Of a stretch of DNA of 64,000 bases, positions 19,240 through 26,969 are shown one piece after another. The position numbers and the translations under genes are program-made. This DNA comes from Rheinheimera sp. 4Y26 (lineage in GTDB: Bacteria > Pseudomonadota > Gammaproteobacteria > Enterobacterales > Alteromonadaceae), in assembly GCF_025245835.1 (NCBI RefSeq), contig NZ_JAOBWS010000005.1:1-64000 (forward strand), in the 5' to 3' direction. The notes below the pieces were generated by a model, which saw nothing but the letters and a program-made list of their open reading frames with translations, was not told the DNA's origin and did not search any database. How positions within the stretch are numbered: the first letter of the stretch is position 1; each line of letters begins with the position of its first letter.

Positions 19240-19853
19240 TCGCCACCTCCCAGATAAGCCAGGCTTTGCGCCAATAAAGGTTTACCCATAGTCGTTAAAA
19301 TCGACTCCGGATGAAACTGAAACCCCAGTACCTTGTGCTCTGCATGGAAAATGGCCATCGGAATATGCTGATAGCGTGCAATCACCTGCAGGCTGTCTGG
19401 GACCTGAGTGGCCATTAATGAGTGATAACGTGCCACCGCAAAAGGCCTTGGCAGGTTATCAAACACCGGGTGTTCGTTAAGCTCAATCAGGGAGGTTTTA
19501 CCATGTACAGTTTCACCGGCACGCCCAACGGTGCCACCATAATGCTCCACCAGCGCCTGATGACCCAGGCAAATGCCAAGCATCGGGAACACACCGGCGC
19601 AAAGCTGAATCAGCTCTGGCATAGAACCGGCTTCGGACGGCGCGCCTGGGCCAGGGGACAATAACAACAGTACTTTGTTGGTTTTGGCGTCTTGCTGCAT
19701 TTTGGCAAAAATAAACTCAGCCGGTACCGTATTACGGTACAGCTTTAATTCACAATGAAGCTGCGCCAGTTCATCCACCAGGTTGTAGGTAAAAGAGTCT
19801 TTGTTATCCAGCAGATAGACGATGGTTTTGCTGGCCATTGTTGCTGTACTCAT
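19236..19853 (-). CDS. trpG: Anthranilate synthase glutamine amidotransferase component
   Basis: TrpG releases ammonia from glutamine for TrpE. The 205-residue class I amidotransferase shows the nucleophile Cys95 in LGICLGHQAL and the His/Glu pair in FQFHPESI near residue 179. The start at 19853 overlaps the trpE stop by four bases; a second ATG five codons later is also possible. The neighbouring trpE and the trp operon context support anthranilate rather than 4-amino-4-deoxychorismate synthesis. Confidence 0.95.
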   Translation of the reverse strand: MSTATMASKTIVYLLDNKDSFTYNLVDELAQLHCELKLYRNTVPAEFIFAKMQQDAKTNKVLLLLSPGPGAPSEAGSMPELIQLCAGVFPMLGICLGHQALVEHYGGTVGRAGETVHGKTSLIELNEHPVFDNLPRPFAVARYHSLMATQVPDSLQVIARYQHIPMAIFHAEHKVLGFQFHPESILTTMGKPLLAQSLAYLGGGE

Positions 19854-21460
19854 TGTGCACCTCCGGCAGCCAGAATTGCGGTCACGACCGCCTGGGCTTT
19901 ACTGCGGGTTTCGTCGGCTTCGGCTTTGGCGATGGAGTCGTAAACCACACCGGCGCCGGCCTGAATATAAGCGGTGCCCGCTTCAACGTAGGCACTGCGA
20001 ATCACAATACAGCTGTCAAAATCGCCGTTACCGGATAAATAACCTACAGCACCGCCATAACTGCCACGGCGTTTGCCTTCTACTTGCCGGATAAGCTCCG
20101 CCGCCCGCACTTTGGGCGCTCCCACTAAAGTACCCATATTCATACAGGCCTGATAAGCGTGCAGTGCATCCAGCTGTGGTTTTAAAGTGCCTACTACTCT
20201 GGACACCAAATGCATCACATAAGAATAACGGTCGACTTTCAATAGCTCTTTGACATAACGGCTGCCTGGTACACTGATCCGCGCCACGTCGTTACGGGCT
20301 AAATCCACCAGCATTAAATGTTCAGCTTTTTCTTTATCGTCTTGCCTGAGCTCCAGCTCAATGCGGCTGTCTAAATCGCGGTCAATCTGGCCTTGTGCAT
20401 TAAAACCACGGCGTCTGGTGCCGGCGATAGGGTAAATTTCCACCTGACGGCTTTGGGCATCAAATTTCAGCGCAGACTCTGGCGAGGCACCAAAGAGGAT
20501 AAATTCGCGGTCACGCAGGAAAAACATATAAGGGCTGGGATTTTGTTGTTTCAGTTTGGCGTAAGCGGCAAGCGGATTAGCACAAGGCAAGCTAAAACAG
20601 CGGCTTGGCACCACCTGAAACACATCACCTGCAACGATGTTTTCTTTCAGGTTTTCTACCTGAGCAATAAAAGCGGCATCGTCGATATCCACTTTGACCG
20701 CCGAAGTTTGTTGTAACTGGTGCTGCAACAGGTCCGGGGTTTTGTTTTGTGCTGCGGCAGTGTTTTGCTCTGTCAGCATCTGGCTCAGTTGCTCCAGCCT
20801 GTTACCCACCACAAAACAATTGGCCATGGCGCCTTCACCACAAAAAATATTGCCAATTAAGCGGCTTTGTTGTGCCTGATGGTCCAGCACTAACAAGGTT
20901 TCAGCCACATAAAATAAATAATCCGGGCAGCGGTTATCACCTGTTGGCACTTCGGGCAGCTGCTCCACAGTGGCCACCATGTCATAACCAATGACACCGC
21001 CTAAAAAGATGGCAAAAGGCTCATTGCTGTGGCTAAACAGTTCGTGCTGCAAAACCCGCAAAACATCAAAAGGGTTAGCAGCGATGAGTTTGCTGTCTTC
21101 ATCCAGCAACGGGTCAGGGCGGTTAAACTGGCAAATCAGCGCAGAAGCATCGTCGGCCAGACGTAAGCTGGCTTTGCCTTGTAACTTGTGGTGTAAAAAG
21201 GGCAGCAGCAGTTTGCCGTTGTCGGTAATGGCCTCAACTGTCACTTGCCCGCCGTTACATTCAATACGCAGCGCGGCATCCAGTAACATCAGGCTTTTAA
21301 GATTGTCTTTGCTGTCAATTTCGGCAGATTCAAGCAGCAATGAATATCGGCTTTGCCCTGCTAAATGCTGGTAACAGGCCAGCGGGTCGGCCTGATAAGG
21401 CACTGTCTGGCTAATGCTGGCCACCTGGCCGGCTTGTTGGGTGATATGGCTGAAAATCAT
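19850..21460 (-). CDS. trpE: Anthranilate synthase component I
   Basis: TrpE converts chorismate to anthranilate, the first committed step to tryptophan. The 536-residue protein has an N-terminal domain with the feedback-inhibition motif LLES (residues 42-45) and Ser56 ten residues on, so it should bind tryptophan and be inhibited by it. A C-terminal chorismate-binding domain follows (PIAGTRRRG near residue 347, GTLVGAPKVRAAELI near 462). The start ATG at 21460 is preceded by AAGGAAAGACC. It is the first structural gene of the operon, behind the leader and attenuator at 21652-21771. Confidence 0.97.
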   Translation of the reverse strand: MIFSHITQQAGQVASISQTVPYQADPLACYQHLAGQSRYSLLLESAEIDSKDNLKSLMLLDAALRIECNGGQVTVEAITDNGKLLLPFLHHKLQGKASLRLADDASALICQFNRPDPLLDEDSKLIAANPFDVLRVLQHELFSHSNEPFAIFLGGVIGYDMVATVEQLPEVPTGDNRCPDYLFYVAETLLVLDHQAQQSRLIGNIFCGEGAMANCFVVGNRLEQLSQMLTEQNTAAAQNKTPDLLQHQLQQTSAVKVDIDDAAFIAQVENLKENIVAGDVFQVVPSRCFSLPCANPLAAYAKLKQQNPSPYMFFLRDREFILFGASPESALKFDAQSRQVEIYPIAGTRRRGFNAQGQIDRDLDSRIELELRQDDKEKAEHLMLVDLARNDVARISVPGSRYVKELLKVDRYSYVMHLVSRVVGTLKPQLDALHAYQACMNMGTLVGAPKVRAAELIRQVEGKRRGSYGGAVGYLSGNGDFDSCIVIRSAYVEAGTAYIQAGAGVVYDSIAKAEADETRSKAQAVVTAILAAGGAQ

Positions 21461-21651
21461 GGTCTTTCCTTACAAAACCCGCTGTGGCGGGCTGATCCGC
21501 GGCTGGTACCGCAAGGATCAATGGCTGTTAATTACAATAGTCCAAAGCAGGGCCTGTGCCCCCAACTGAAAATTGCCACCATCGCCAGGAAATTAACGCT
21601 ACTAAGCTCATGTTTTTAATCCTAATTTATTTCGTTTATCGTTTTAACATC

Positions 21652-21682
21652 AAAAAAAAAGCCCGTTTGCTGAAAACGGGCT
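21652..21682 (-). terminator. trp attenuator (intrinsic terminator in leader)
   Basis: On the minus strand AGCCCGTTT pairs with AAACGGGCT around a five-base loop and is followed by eight further U. This is the 3:4 hairpin of a tryptophan attenuator. The competing 2:3 pairing uses AACGGGC (reverse complement of 21719-21725), which overlaps the leader peptide stop codon and is complementary over seven bases to GCCCGTT of the terminator's first arm. Confidence 0.93.
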
Positions 21683-21723
21683 CTTGGGGTTTATTCAGGG
21701 TAAACAACACCAACACACGCCCG

Positions 21724-21771
21724 TTAAGGAGTATGCCACCACCAGTTGGTTAAGGTTGTTTGTAACATCAT
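21724..21771 (-). CDS. trpL: trp operon leader peptide
   Basis: A 15-codon ORF encodes MMLQTTLTNWWWHTP, with three adjacent Trp codons at positions 10-12. AGGGTG stands nine bases before the first ATG; the second ATG (21768) would give 14 residues. Scarce Trp-tRNA would stall the ribosome on the UGG codons, leave region 2 (at the stop codon) free to pair with region 3, and prevent the terminator at 21652-21682. Region 1 (AAACAAC and ACCAAC within the coding part) can pair with GTTGTTT and GTTGGT after the stop, giving the pause hairpin. Confidence 0.92.
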   Translation of the reverse strand: MMLQTTLTNWWWHTP

Positions 21772-21802
21772 ACTGAAGTACACCCTGTAAAAGTCTGCCC
21801 CT

Positions 21803-21832
21803 ATCAAACCGCATAAGCTTAGGTTTCGTCAA
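21803..21832 (-). promoter_or_regulatory. Candidate trp promoter
   Basis: On the minus strand TTGACG (21832-21827) and TTTGAT (21808-21803) are spaced by 18 bases, about 40 bases upstream of the leader ATG. The -35 box is near consensus, the -10 box is poor. I saw no convincing TrpR operator (ACTAGT-type palindrome) overlapping it. Confidence 0.45.
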
Positions 21833-22024
21833 GCTGGATTTGGCATAAAAACAAAATAAAACGTATAAAAGTCTGGACGGCTCTGCTTTGCGGCTTATCC
21901 GGCAACAACTGCGGGGGGCACTTGATGTTGCCAACAAACTGATGATGCTTGCTGAGGTACTATTTATGACGCTGTTCAGGCTGCTTTTGTGGCACAATGG
22001 CGGCCGTTTTAATCGAGACTCAAT

Positions 22025-22948
22025 ATGAAAATAGATTTACACAGCCACACTTTTTGCTCCGACGGCATTTTAAGCCCACAAGATTTAGTGGAGCGCGCTG
22101 TTGCGCAAAAAATAAATGTGCTGGCCATTACCGATCATGACACTGTGGCTGGCCTGGCGACAGCTGCTGCACATATTGCTTCGCAGCAACTGCCGCTGCA
22201 GCTGATTGATGGTGTGGAAATCTCCACCTCATGGTACGAATTTGAAATTCATATTGTCGGTTTGCACATCAACCCAAATGACAGCGAATTGTTGCTTAGG
22301 TTACAAAGCCAGCAACAACTCCGGCTGGAGCGCGCCACTGAAATGGCCAGGCGTTTAACCAAATTTCAGGTGCCGGATTGTCTACCAGCCGTGCTGGAGC
22401 TCGCCAATGGCGCAGCATTGACCCGCACCCATTTTGCCCGCCATCTGGTGAATATTGGCAAAGCCAGTTCAATGAATAATGTGTTTAAAAAATATCTGGC
22501 GCGTGGCAAAGCTGGTTATGTGCCGAATAACTGGGTGGATTTAGCCACAGCAGTAAAGTGGATCCACGACGCCGGTGGCGTGGCAGTGCTGGCGCATCCT
22601 TTAAAATACAATCTCAATGGCAAGTGGCTGACAAAACTGATGCGCGAATTTGCTTTGGCTGGCGGTGATGCTGCTGAAGTGGCGTCGCCGCAGCAAACGC
22701 CGGTGCAAAAACGCGAAATTTGGCGGCTTTGCCAGTTGTTTGAACTCAAAGCTTCAGTCGGCTCAGATTTCCATCAGCCAACGCAGTGGAATGAACTGGG
22801 TCGGGGTTTATATATGACCGACGATATTATTCCCATCTGGCAAGACTGGCAGTTGAAAACCTTGGGTCATGCCCTGGCCGATGCTGAGCTTGCAACTGAC
22901 ATCAATATCGATGAAACCGCTGAAGAATTTTTGCCTTTGCCGCAATAA
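22025..22948 (+). CDS. rnm: PHP-domain 5'-3' exoribonuclease/phosphoesterase RNase AM (YciV)
   Basis: The 307-residue protein has the PHP metal-binding signature: DLHSHTFCSDG at residues 4-14, ITDHDT near residue 37, and histidines in ...VLAHPLKY near 193 and GSDFHQP near 245. The E. coli homologue (YciV/RNase AM, formerly called TrpH) acts on 3',5'-bisphosphonucleotides and trims 5' ends of structural RNAs. It is divergent from the trp operon and followed by yciO, the same order as in E. coli, which supports the identity. Confidence 0.92.
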   Translation: MKIDLHSHTFCSDGILSPQDLVERAVAQKINVLAITDHDTVAGLATAAAHIASQQLPLQLIDGVEISTSWYEFEIHIVGLHINPNDSELLLRLQSQQQLRLERATEMARRLTKFQVPDCLPAVLELANGAALTRTHFARHLVNIGKASSMNNVFKKYLARGKAGYVPNNWVDLATAVKWIHDAGGVAVLAHPLKYNLNGKWLTKLMREFALAGGDAAEVASPQQTPVQKREIWRLCQLFELKASVGSDFHQPTQWNELGRGLYMTDDIIPIWQDWQLKTLGHALADAELATDINIDETAEEFLPLPQ

Positions 22949-23069
22949 CAGCTGGCTTGAATATTAGCTAAATCCTTGCTATTGCTAATAAAACCGAAAA
23001 AAGTCCAGCGTGACGAACATTTAAAACAGCAACATTCACAACTTTTGGATGGTGCTGACAGGGAGTTTT

Positions 23070-23690
23070 ATGAGTCAGTTTTTTTATGTGCATCCGGAAA
23101 CACCCCAACAACGTTTAATTAAACAAGCAGTGCATATTATTAAACAGGGTGGGGTTGTGGTGTACCCAACCGACAGCGGTTATGCACTGGGTTGTCATAT
23201 TGGTGATAAAGCGGCGATGGAGCGTATTTTACAAATCCGCCAGATCAGTGGTGACCATCATTTAACCCTGATGTGCCGCGATTTATCCGAATTGTCTATT
23301 TATGCCAAAGTGGAAAACACAGCCTTCCGGCTGATTAAAAACAACACCCCTGGCGCTTATACTTTTATTTTGCGCGGCACCAAAGAAGTGCCAAAACGTT
23401 TATTAAACGAAAAGAAAAAAACCGTCGGTTTGCGCATTCCTGATCACAAAATAGCGCTGGCATTGCTGGAAGAATTGGGTGAGCCGTTAATGTCGAGCAG
23501 TTTAATTCTGCCGGGCCAGGAATTTACCGAGTCTGATCCTGAGGATTTACGCGATCAGCTCGAGCGGCAGGTTGATTTAATTATGCACGGTGGTGTATTG
23601 CCTGGTAATCCAACCACAGTGGTGGATTTATCCGACGATGTAGCTGTGATAGTGCGTGAGGGCGCAGGCCCTGTTGCGCCTTTTTTATAA
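23070..23690 (+). CDS. yciO: YciO family protein (TsaC/Sua5 relative)
   Basis: The 206-residue protein has a YrdC/Sua5-type fold: VVVYPTDSGYALGCHI near residue 29 and the KxR-type RILQIRQISGDHHLTLMC region near residue 53. TsaC relatives bind tRNA or nucleotides and make threonylcarbamoyl-AMP; YciO has been regarded as a divergent member with weak or different activity. The ATG at 23070 behind AGGGAGTTTT is preferred to the earlier frame opening at 23049. It lies between rnm and scpA, 17 bases before the latter. Confidence 0.92.
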   Translation: MSQFFYVHPETPQQRLIKQAVHIIKQGGVVVYPTDSGYALGCHIGDKAAMERILQIRQISGDHHLTLMCRDLSELSIYAKVENTAFRLIKNNTPGAYTFILRGTKEVPKRLLNEKKKTVGLRIPDHKIALALLEELGEPLMSSSLILPGQEFTESDPEDLRDQLERQVDLIMHGGVLPGNPTTVVDLSDDVAVIVREGAGPVAPFL

Positions 23691-23707
23691 TCTGCTGAGC
23701 ACAACAA

Positions 23708-24568
23708 GTGGCTGATGTAACAGAACCACAACCAGAGCCAGCCGAATCAGCCGCTTTGCCACCGGCTGAATTAACGCCTTTAACCATTCAGCCACCGCTG
23801 CCTTTGGCATTTGTGCGTGGCGAAGCTGTGCTGGAGCGTCCGGAAGATTTATATATTCCGCCTGATGCACTGGAGGTGCTGCTGGAGGCTTTTGAAGGCC
23901 CGCTGGATTTTCTGTTGTATCTCATTCGCAAGAACAAGTTTGATATTGTTGATTTGCCGGTTAATGAAATTACGCAGCAATATATTGAATATATTGAACT
24001 AATGCAGGGCATGAATTTTGAGCTGGCGGCTGAATATCTGGTGATGGCGGCTATGCTGGCGGAAATAAAATCACGTTTGTTATTGCCGGTGCATGCCCAT
24101 CAGAACGCAGAGGAAGCTGACCCCAGGGCAGAGCTGATTCGCCGTCTGCAGGAATACGAGCAGTTTAAACAGGCCGCTACAGATTTAGATGCACTACCGC
24201 GGGAAGAGCGCGACTTTTTTAAAGTGCAGGCTGAACTTGCCGATAATTTCGCCCCTTTAGTGATTTTGCCCGAAGTGTCGCTGGCCGACTTAGTGTCGGC
24301 TTTGGCCGATGTGGCGAAAAGAGTAAAAGATTTTCAGCATCATCATATTGCCAAAGAAAAATTATCCACCCGCGAGCGCATGAGTCAGATTTTACAGCTG
24401 CTCAAAGAAAAACAAGGTTATTTGCTGTTTGAGCAGTGTTTTCAATTAGAAGAAGGCAGAGCCGGGGTGGTGGTGAGTTTTTTAGCCATTTTAGAGCTCA
24501 CCAAAGAAAAACTGGTGCAACTGACACAGGTGCAAGCCTATGGTCAGATCCATCTGAAATTGGCATAA
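23708..24568 (+). CDS. scpA: Segregation and condensation protein A
   Basis: ScpA is the kleisin subunit of the Smc-ScpAB condensin-like complex that organises the nucleoid. The 286-residue protein has the N-terminal Smc-binding helices (LLEAFEGPLDFLLYLIRKNK near residue 58) and the C-terminal winged helix (about 215-286). The first ~45 residues are Pro/Glu-rich. The start codon is GTG at 23708. It precedes scpB by 42 bases. Confidence 0.94.
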   Translation: MADVTEPQPEPAESAALPPAELTPLTIQPPLPLAFVRGEAVLERPEDLYIPPDALEVLLEAFEGPLDFLLYLIRKNKFDIVDLPVNEITQQYIEYIELMQGMNFELAAEYLVMAAMLAEIKSRLLLPVHAHQNAEEADPRAELIRRLQEYEQFKQAATDLDALPREERDFFKVQAELADNFAPLVILPEVSLADLVSALADVAKRVKDFQHHHIAKEKLSTRERMSQILQLLKEKQGYLLFEQCFQLEEGRAGVVVSFLAILELTKEKLVQLTQVQAYGQIHLKLA

Positions 24569-24610
24569 TGGCGGCGTTTTCCCGCCCGATCACTCCCACA
24601 GGATGTTCTA

Positions 24611-25213
24611 TTGGCCAGCAAAATTAATGACAGTCAATTATTGCAATTACTGGAAGCAACTTTGTTTGCCAGCGAAAGGCCATTAACCACGGAAGATTTA
24701 ACTGCCACTGTGCTGGCCGATTTTCAGCTGTCAAAAAAACGGCTGGCGGATGCATTAAAGCAGTTGCAACAGGATTATCAGGGCCGTGGTATTGAACTGG
24801 TGGAAACGGCAACAGGCTATCGTTTTCAGACCAAAAGTGAATGGAGCGACTATCTTGCCAGACTCTGGCCTGAACGGTCACCCCGTTATTCCCGTGCTGT
24901 ACTGGAAACTCTGGCGCTGATTGCCTATCGTCAACCTATCACCCGAGGTGAAATTGAAGCAGTGCGTGGTGTGACTGTGAGTAGTCAGATCATCCGTACC
25001 TTGCTCGACCGCGGTTGGGTGAAAGTGGTGGGGCATAAAGACGTGCCGGGACGACCCGGTTTATATGCCACCACAGCGGAATTTTTAAACTACTTTGGCT
25101 TAAAGTCGCTTGCTGCATTGCCGGCTTTAACTGAATTTTCTGCACAGGCAGCTATGACGCTCGACAGCGCTGCTTTATTAAACACAGTCGCGATGACTGA
25201 GGAGACATCATGA
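24611..25213 (+). CDS. scpB: Segregation and condensation protein B
   Basis: ScpB dimerises and binds the middle of ScpA in the Smc complex. The 200-residue protein consists of two winged helices; the second holds the family motif [20 protein letters not shown] near residues 93-112 followed by EIEAVRGV. The start is a TTG at 24611 with AGGA seven bases upstream. The last four bases overlap the rluB start (ATGA), so scpB and rluB are coupled. Confidence 0.93.
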   Translation: MASKINDSQLLQLLEATLFASERPLTTEDLTATVLADFQLSKKRLADALKQLQQDYQGRGIELVETATGYRFQTKSEWSDYLARLWPERSPRYSRAVLETLALIAYRQPITRGEIEAVRGVTVSSQIIRTLLDRGWVKVVGHKDVPGRPGLYATTAEFLNYFGLKSLAALPALTEFSAQAAMTLDSAALLNTVAMTEETS

Positions 25214-26148
25214 GTGAAAAGTTACAAAAAGTGCTGGCCCGTTCCGGTGTAGGTTCACGCCGCGAAATGGAAAGCTGGATAAGCGCAGGCCGTGTCACTA
25301 TCGATGGCAAGGTGGCGCAGCTCGGTGACAGGGTGATCCCAACGCAAATAGTGCGGGTAGATGGTCATCCGGTCAAACTGGCCGCTGAAGCCGAACAAAT
25401 CTGCCGTGTTATTGCCTACCATAAACCTGAAGGTGAAATTTGTTCGCGCACTGACCCTGAAGGACGGCCAACGGTATTTGACCGTCTGCCAAAAATCCGC
25501 GGTTCCCGCTGGGTTGCGATAGGCCGTCTCGATATCAATACCTCAGGTTTGTTGTTGTTTACCACGGACGGCGAACTGGCCAACCGCTTAATGCACCCGA
25601 AATTTGAAGTTGAGCGTGAATACGCGGTGCGGGTGTTTGGTGAAGTAACAGATGCGATGATCCAAAAACTGCGCACCGGTGTTGAGCTCGAAGACGGTAA
25701 AGCCGCTTTTAAAAAGATTAAAGCCAGTGGTGGCGAAGGCATTAACAAGTGGTTTAACGTGACCCTGACCGAAGGCCGCAACCGTGAAGTGCGCCGGATG
25801 TGGGAATCACAGGGCGCTGTGGTCAACCGGTTAATTCGGGTGCGTTATGGCGATTTGTTATTACCAAAACATCTTCCGGCCGGTGGTTACACTGAATATG
25901 CGCTGGAAGAGGTGAACTACCTGCGTAAGCTGGTGCATATGGATTATGAAACTGAGTCTTTGGCCAAACCTGAAGACAAAGACGAGCGCCGCCGTCGTAT
26001 GGCATCTATTAAAAGGGCAGTGCGTAAACATCAGATTGCACTGAAAAACCCGGAAAAAGCGCCAAAAGCAGAGAAAAAGCCACAGGCAGACAAACCGGCC
26101 CGTCCGGCCAAACCTGCGTTTAAAGGCAAAAAGCGAACCCGGGTGTAA
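25210..26148 (+). CDS. rluB: 23S rRNA pseudouridine(2605) synthase
   Basis: RluB isomerises a uridine in the peptidyl-transferase region of 23S rRNA. The 312-residue protein has an N-terminal S4 RNA-binding domain (residues 1-60), the catalytic motif [12 protein letters not shown] with Asp108, and a long basic Lys/Pro/Ala-rich tail after residue 250 typical of RluB. Close relatives (RluE, RluF) differ, and the tail plus the scpB neighbourhood favours RluB. A strong terminator follows at 26170. Confidence 0.93.
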   Translation: MSEKLQKVLARSGVGSRREMESWISAGRVTIDGKVAQLGDRVIPTQIVRVDGHPVKLAAEAEQICRVIAYHKPEGEICSRTDPEGRPTVFDRLPKIRGSRWVAIGRLDINTSGLLLFTTDGELANRLMHPKFEVEREYAVRVFGEVTDAMIQKLRTGVELEDGKAAFKKIKASGGEGINKWFNVTLTEGRNREVRRMWESQGAVVNRLIRVRYGDLLLPKHLPAGGYTEYALEEVNYLRKLVHMDYETESLAKPEDKDERRRRMASIKRAVRKHQIALKNPEKAPKAEKKPQADKPARPAKPAFKGKKRTRV

Positions 26149-26169
26149 CGGGCTGCTTTGCTTCAGCAT

Positions 26170-26201
26170 AAAAAAACGCCTGCAACTGCAGGCGTTTTTT
26201 T
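26170..26201. terminator. Bidirectional terminator after rluB
   Basis: ACGCCTGCA (26176-26184) pairs with TGCAGGCGT (26187-26195); six A precede and seven T follow. It lies between rluB and the convergent small gene at 26218-26412. Confidence 0.92.
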
Positions 26202-26217
26202 ATGGTGGATGTGTACA

Positions 26218-26412
26218 TTAATAATAAATATCAGTGGTTTGATGAATTTGAGGTTCGTCCTGCAGCTCTTCAAAACTCACTGCAAAATGTTTGTTGTTGT
26301 CGTGTAAATCAGATAAATACACAGCTCTGTCCTGCGCGTCTATCCAGCTGACCACACCCACACCTTTTTTGCTTTGACACAACATGCCGAGTTTCAGATC
26401 CTGTACGTTCAT
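26218..26412 (-). CDS. Small protein of unknown function (64 aa)
   Basis: The ORF is preceded by GAGGTG five bases before the ATG, which supports translation. The 64-residue product begins MNVQDLKLGMLCQSKKGVGV and resembles a small beta-barrel of SH3/KOW type (GVGVVSWIDAQDRAVYLSDL), but I do not recognise the family. It has no signal peptide or membrane segment. It stands alone between the rluB terminator and a 205-base spacer in which I see nothing clear. Confidence 0.7.
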   Translation of the reverse strand: MNVQDLKLGMLCQSKKGVGVVSWIDAQDRAVYLSDLHDNNKHFAVSFEELQDEPQIHQTTDIYY

Positions 26413-26617
26413 CAGCGCACCTCATTCAGTTGATATTCAATTAAGACTTATCAGGTTAGACGAAGAAAAACGCTTTGCAGATCTCCGACCAGTGGAAATG
26501 GTGGCTAAGTCGCCAATCTGACAGTAAATTTATTTTTCGAACAGCAGGTGGGTGTAATTAAAATCGGGATTAAAAGTGAGGCTGTGACAACAGCGACGCA
26601 CAGCTGATGTCAGTACA

Positions 26618-26935
26618 TCAGGTTTTGAGATCAATACGTTCGTGAATGTTTTCCCAATGCTCCGGAAATTTCCCCTGCAGTACATAAGAAAAAGCAATCA
26701 GCTCCGCAATCAATAAATACAGCTCCTTTGGAATTTGGTCGCCCAGCTCCATTTGTTTGAGCAGCTTGGTCAGCTCTTCATCTTCATGCACTAAAATGCC
26801 GTGTTCTTTGGCGAGCTGAATAATTTCATCGGCTAAATCACCATGGCCTTTGGCAATAATGGTTGGCGCTTTGCCCGGCGTTTTACCGTCGTAGTGCAGC
26901 GCAATGGCCGCTTTGTCCTGATTGGTTTTGCTCAT
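26618..26935 (-). CDS. FlhB C-terminal-domain homologue (FhlB/YscU-type export switch)
   Basis: The 105-residue protein matches only the cytoplasmic domain of FlhB/YscU, the specificity switch of flagellar and type III export. AIALHYDGKTPGKAPTIIAKG, an acidic middle and DQIPKELYLLIAELIAF align with that domain after the self-cleavage site. The NPTH cleavage motif and all membrane helices are absent, so it would be a soluble partner. It lies 34 bases downstream of the FliK-like gene in the same direction. A role in hook-length or export control is inference. Confidence 0.85.
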   Translation of the reverse strand: MSKTNQDKAAIALHYDGKTPGKAPTIIAKGHGDLADEIIQLAKEHGILVHEDEELTKLLKQMELGDQIPKELYLLIAELIAFSYVLQGKFPEHWENIHERIDLKT

Positions 26936-26969
26936 GGCTACACCTTGTTTTCGCTACACTTTTCTCTTT

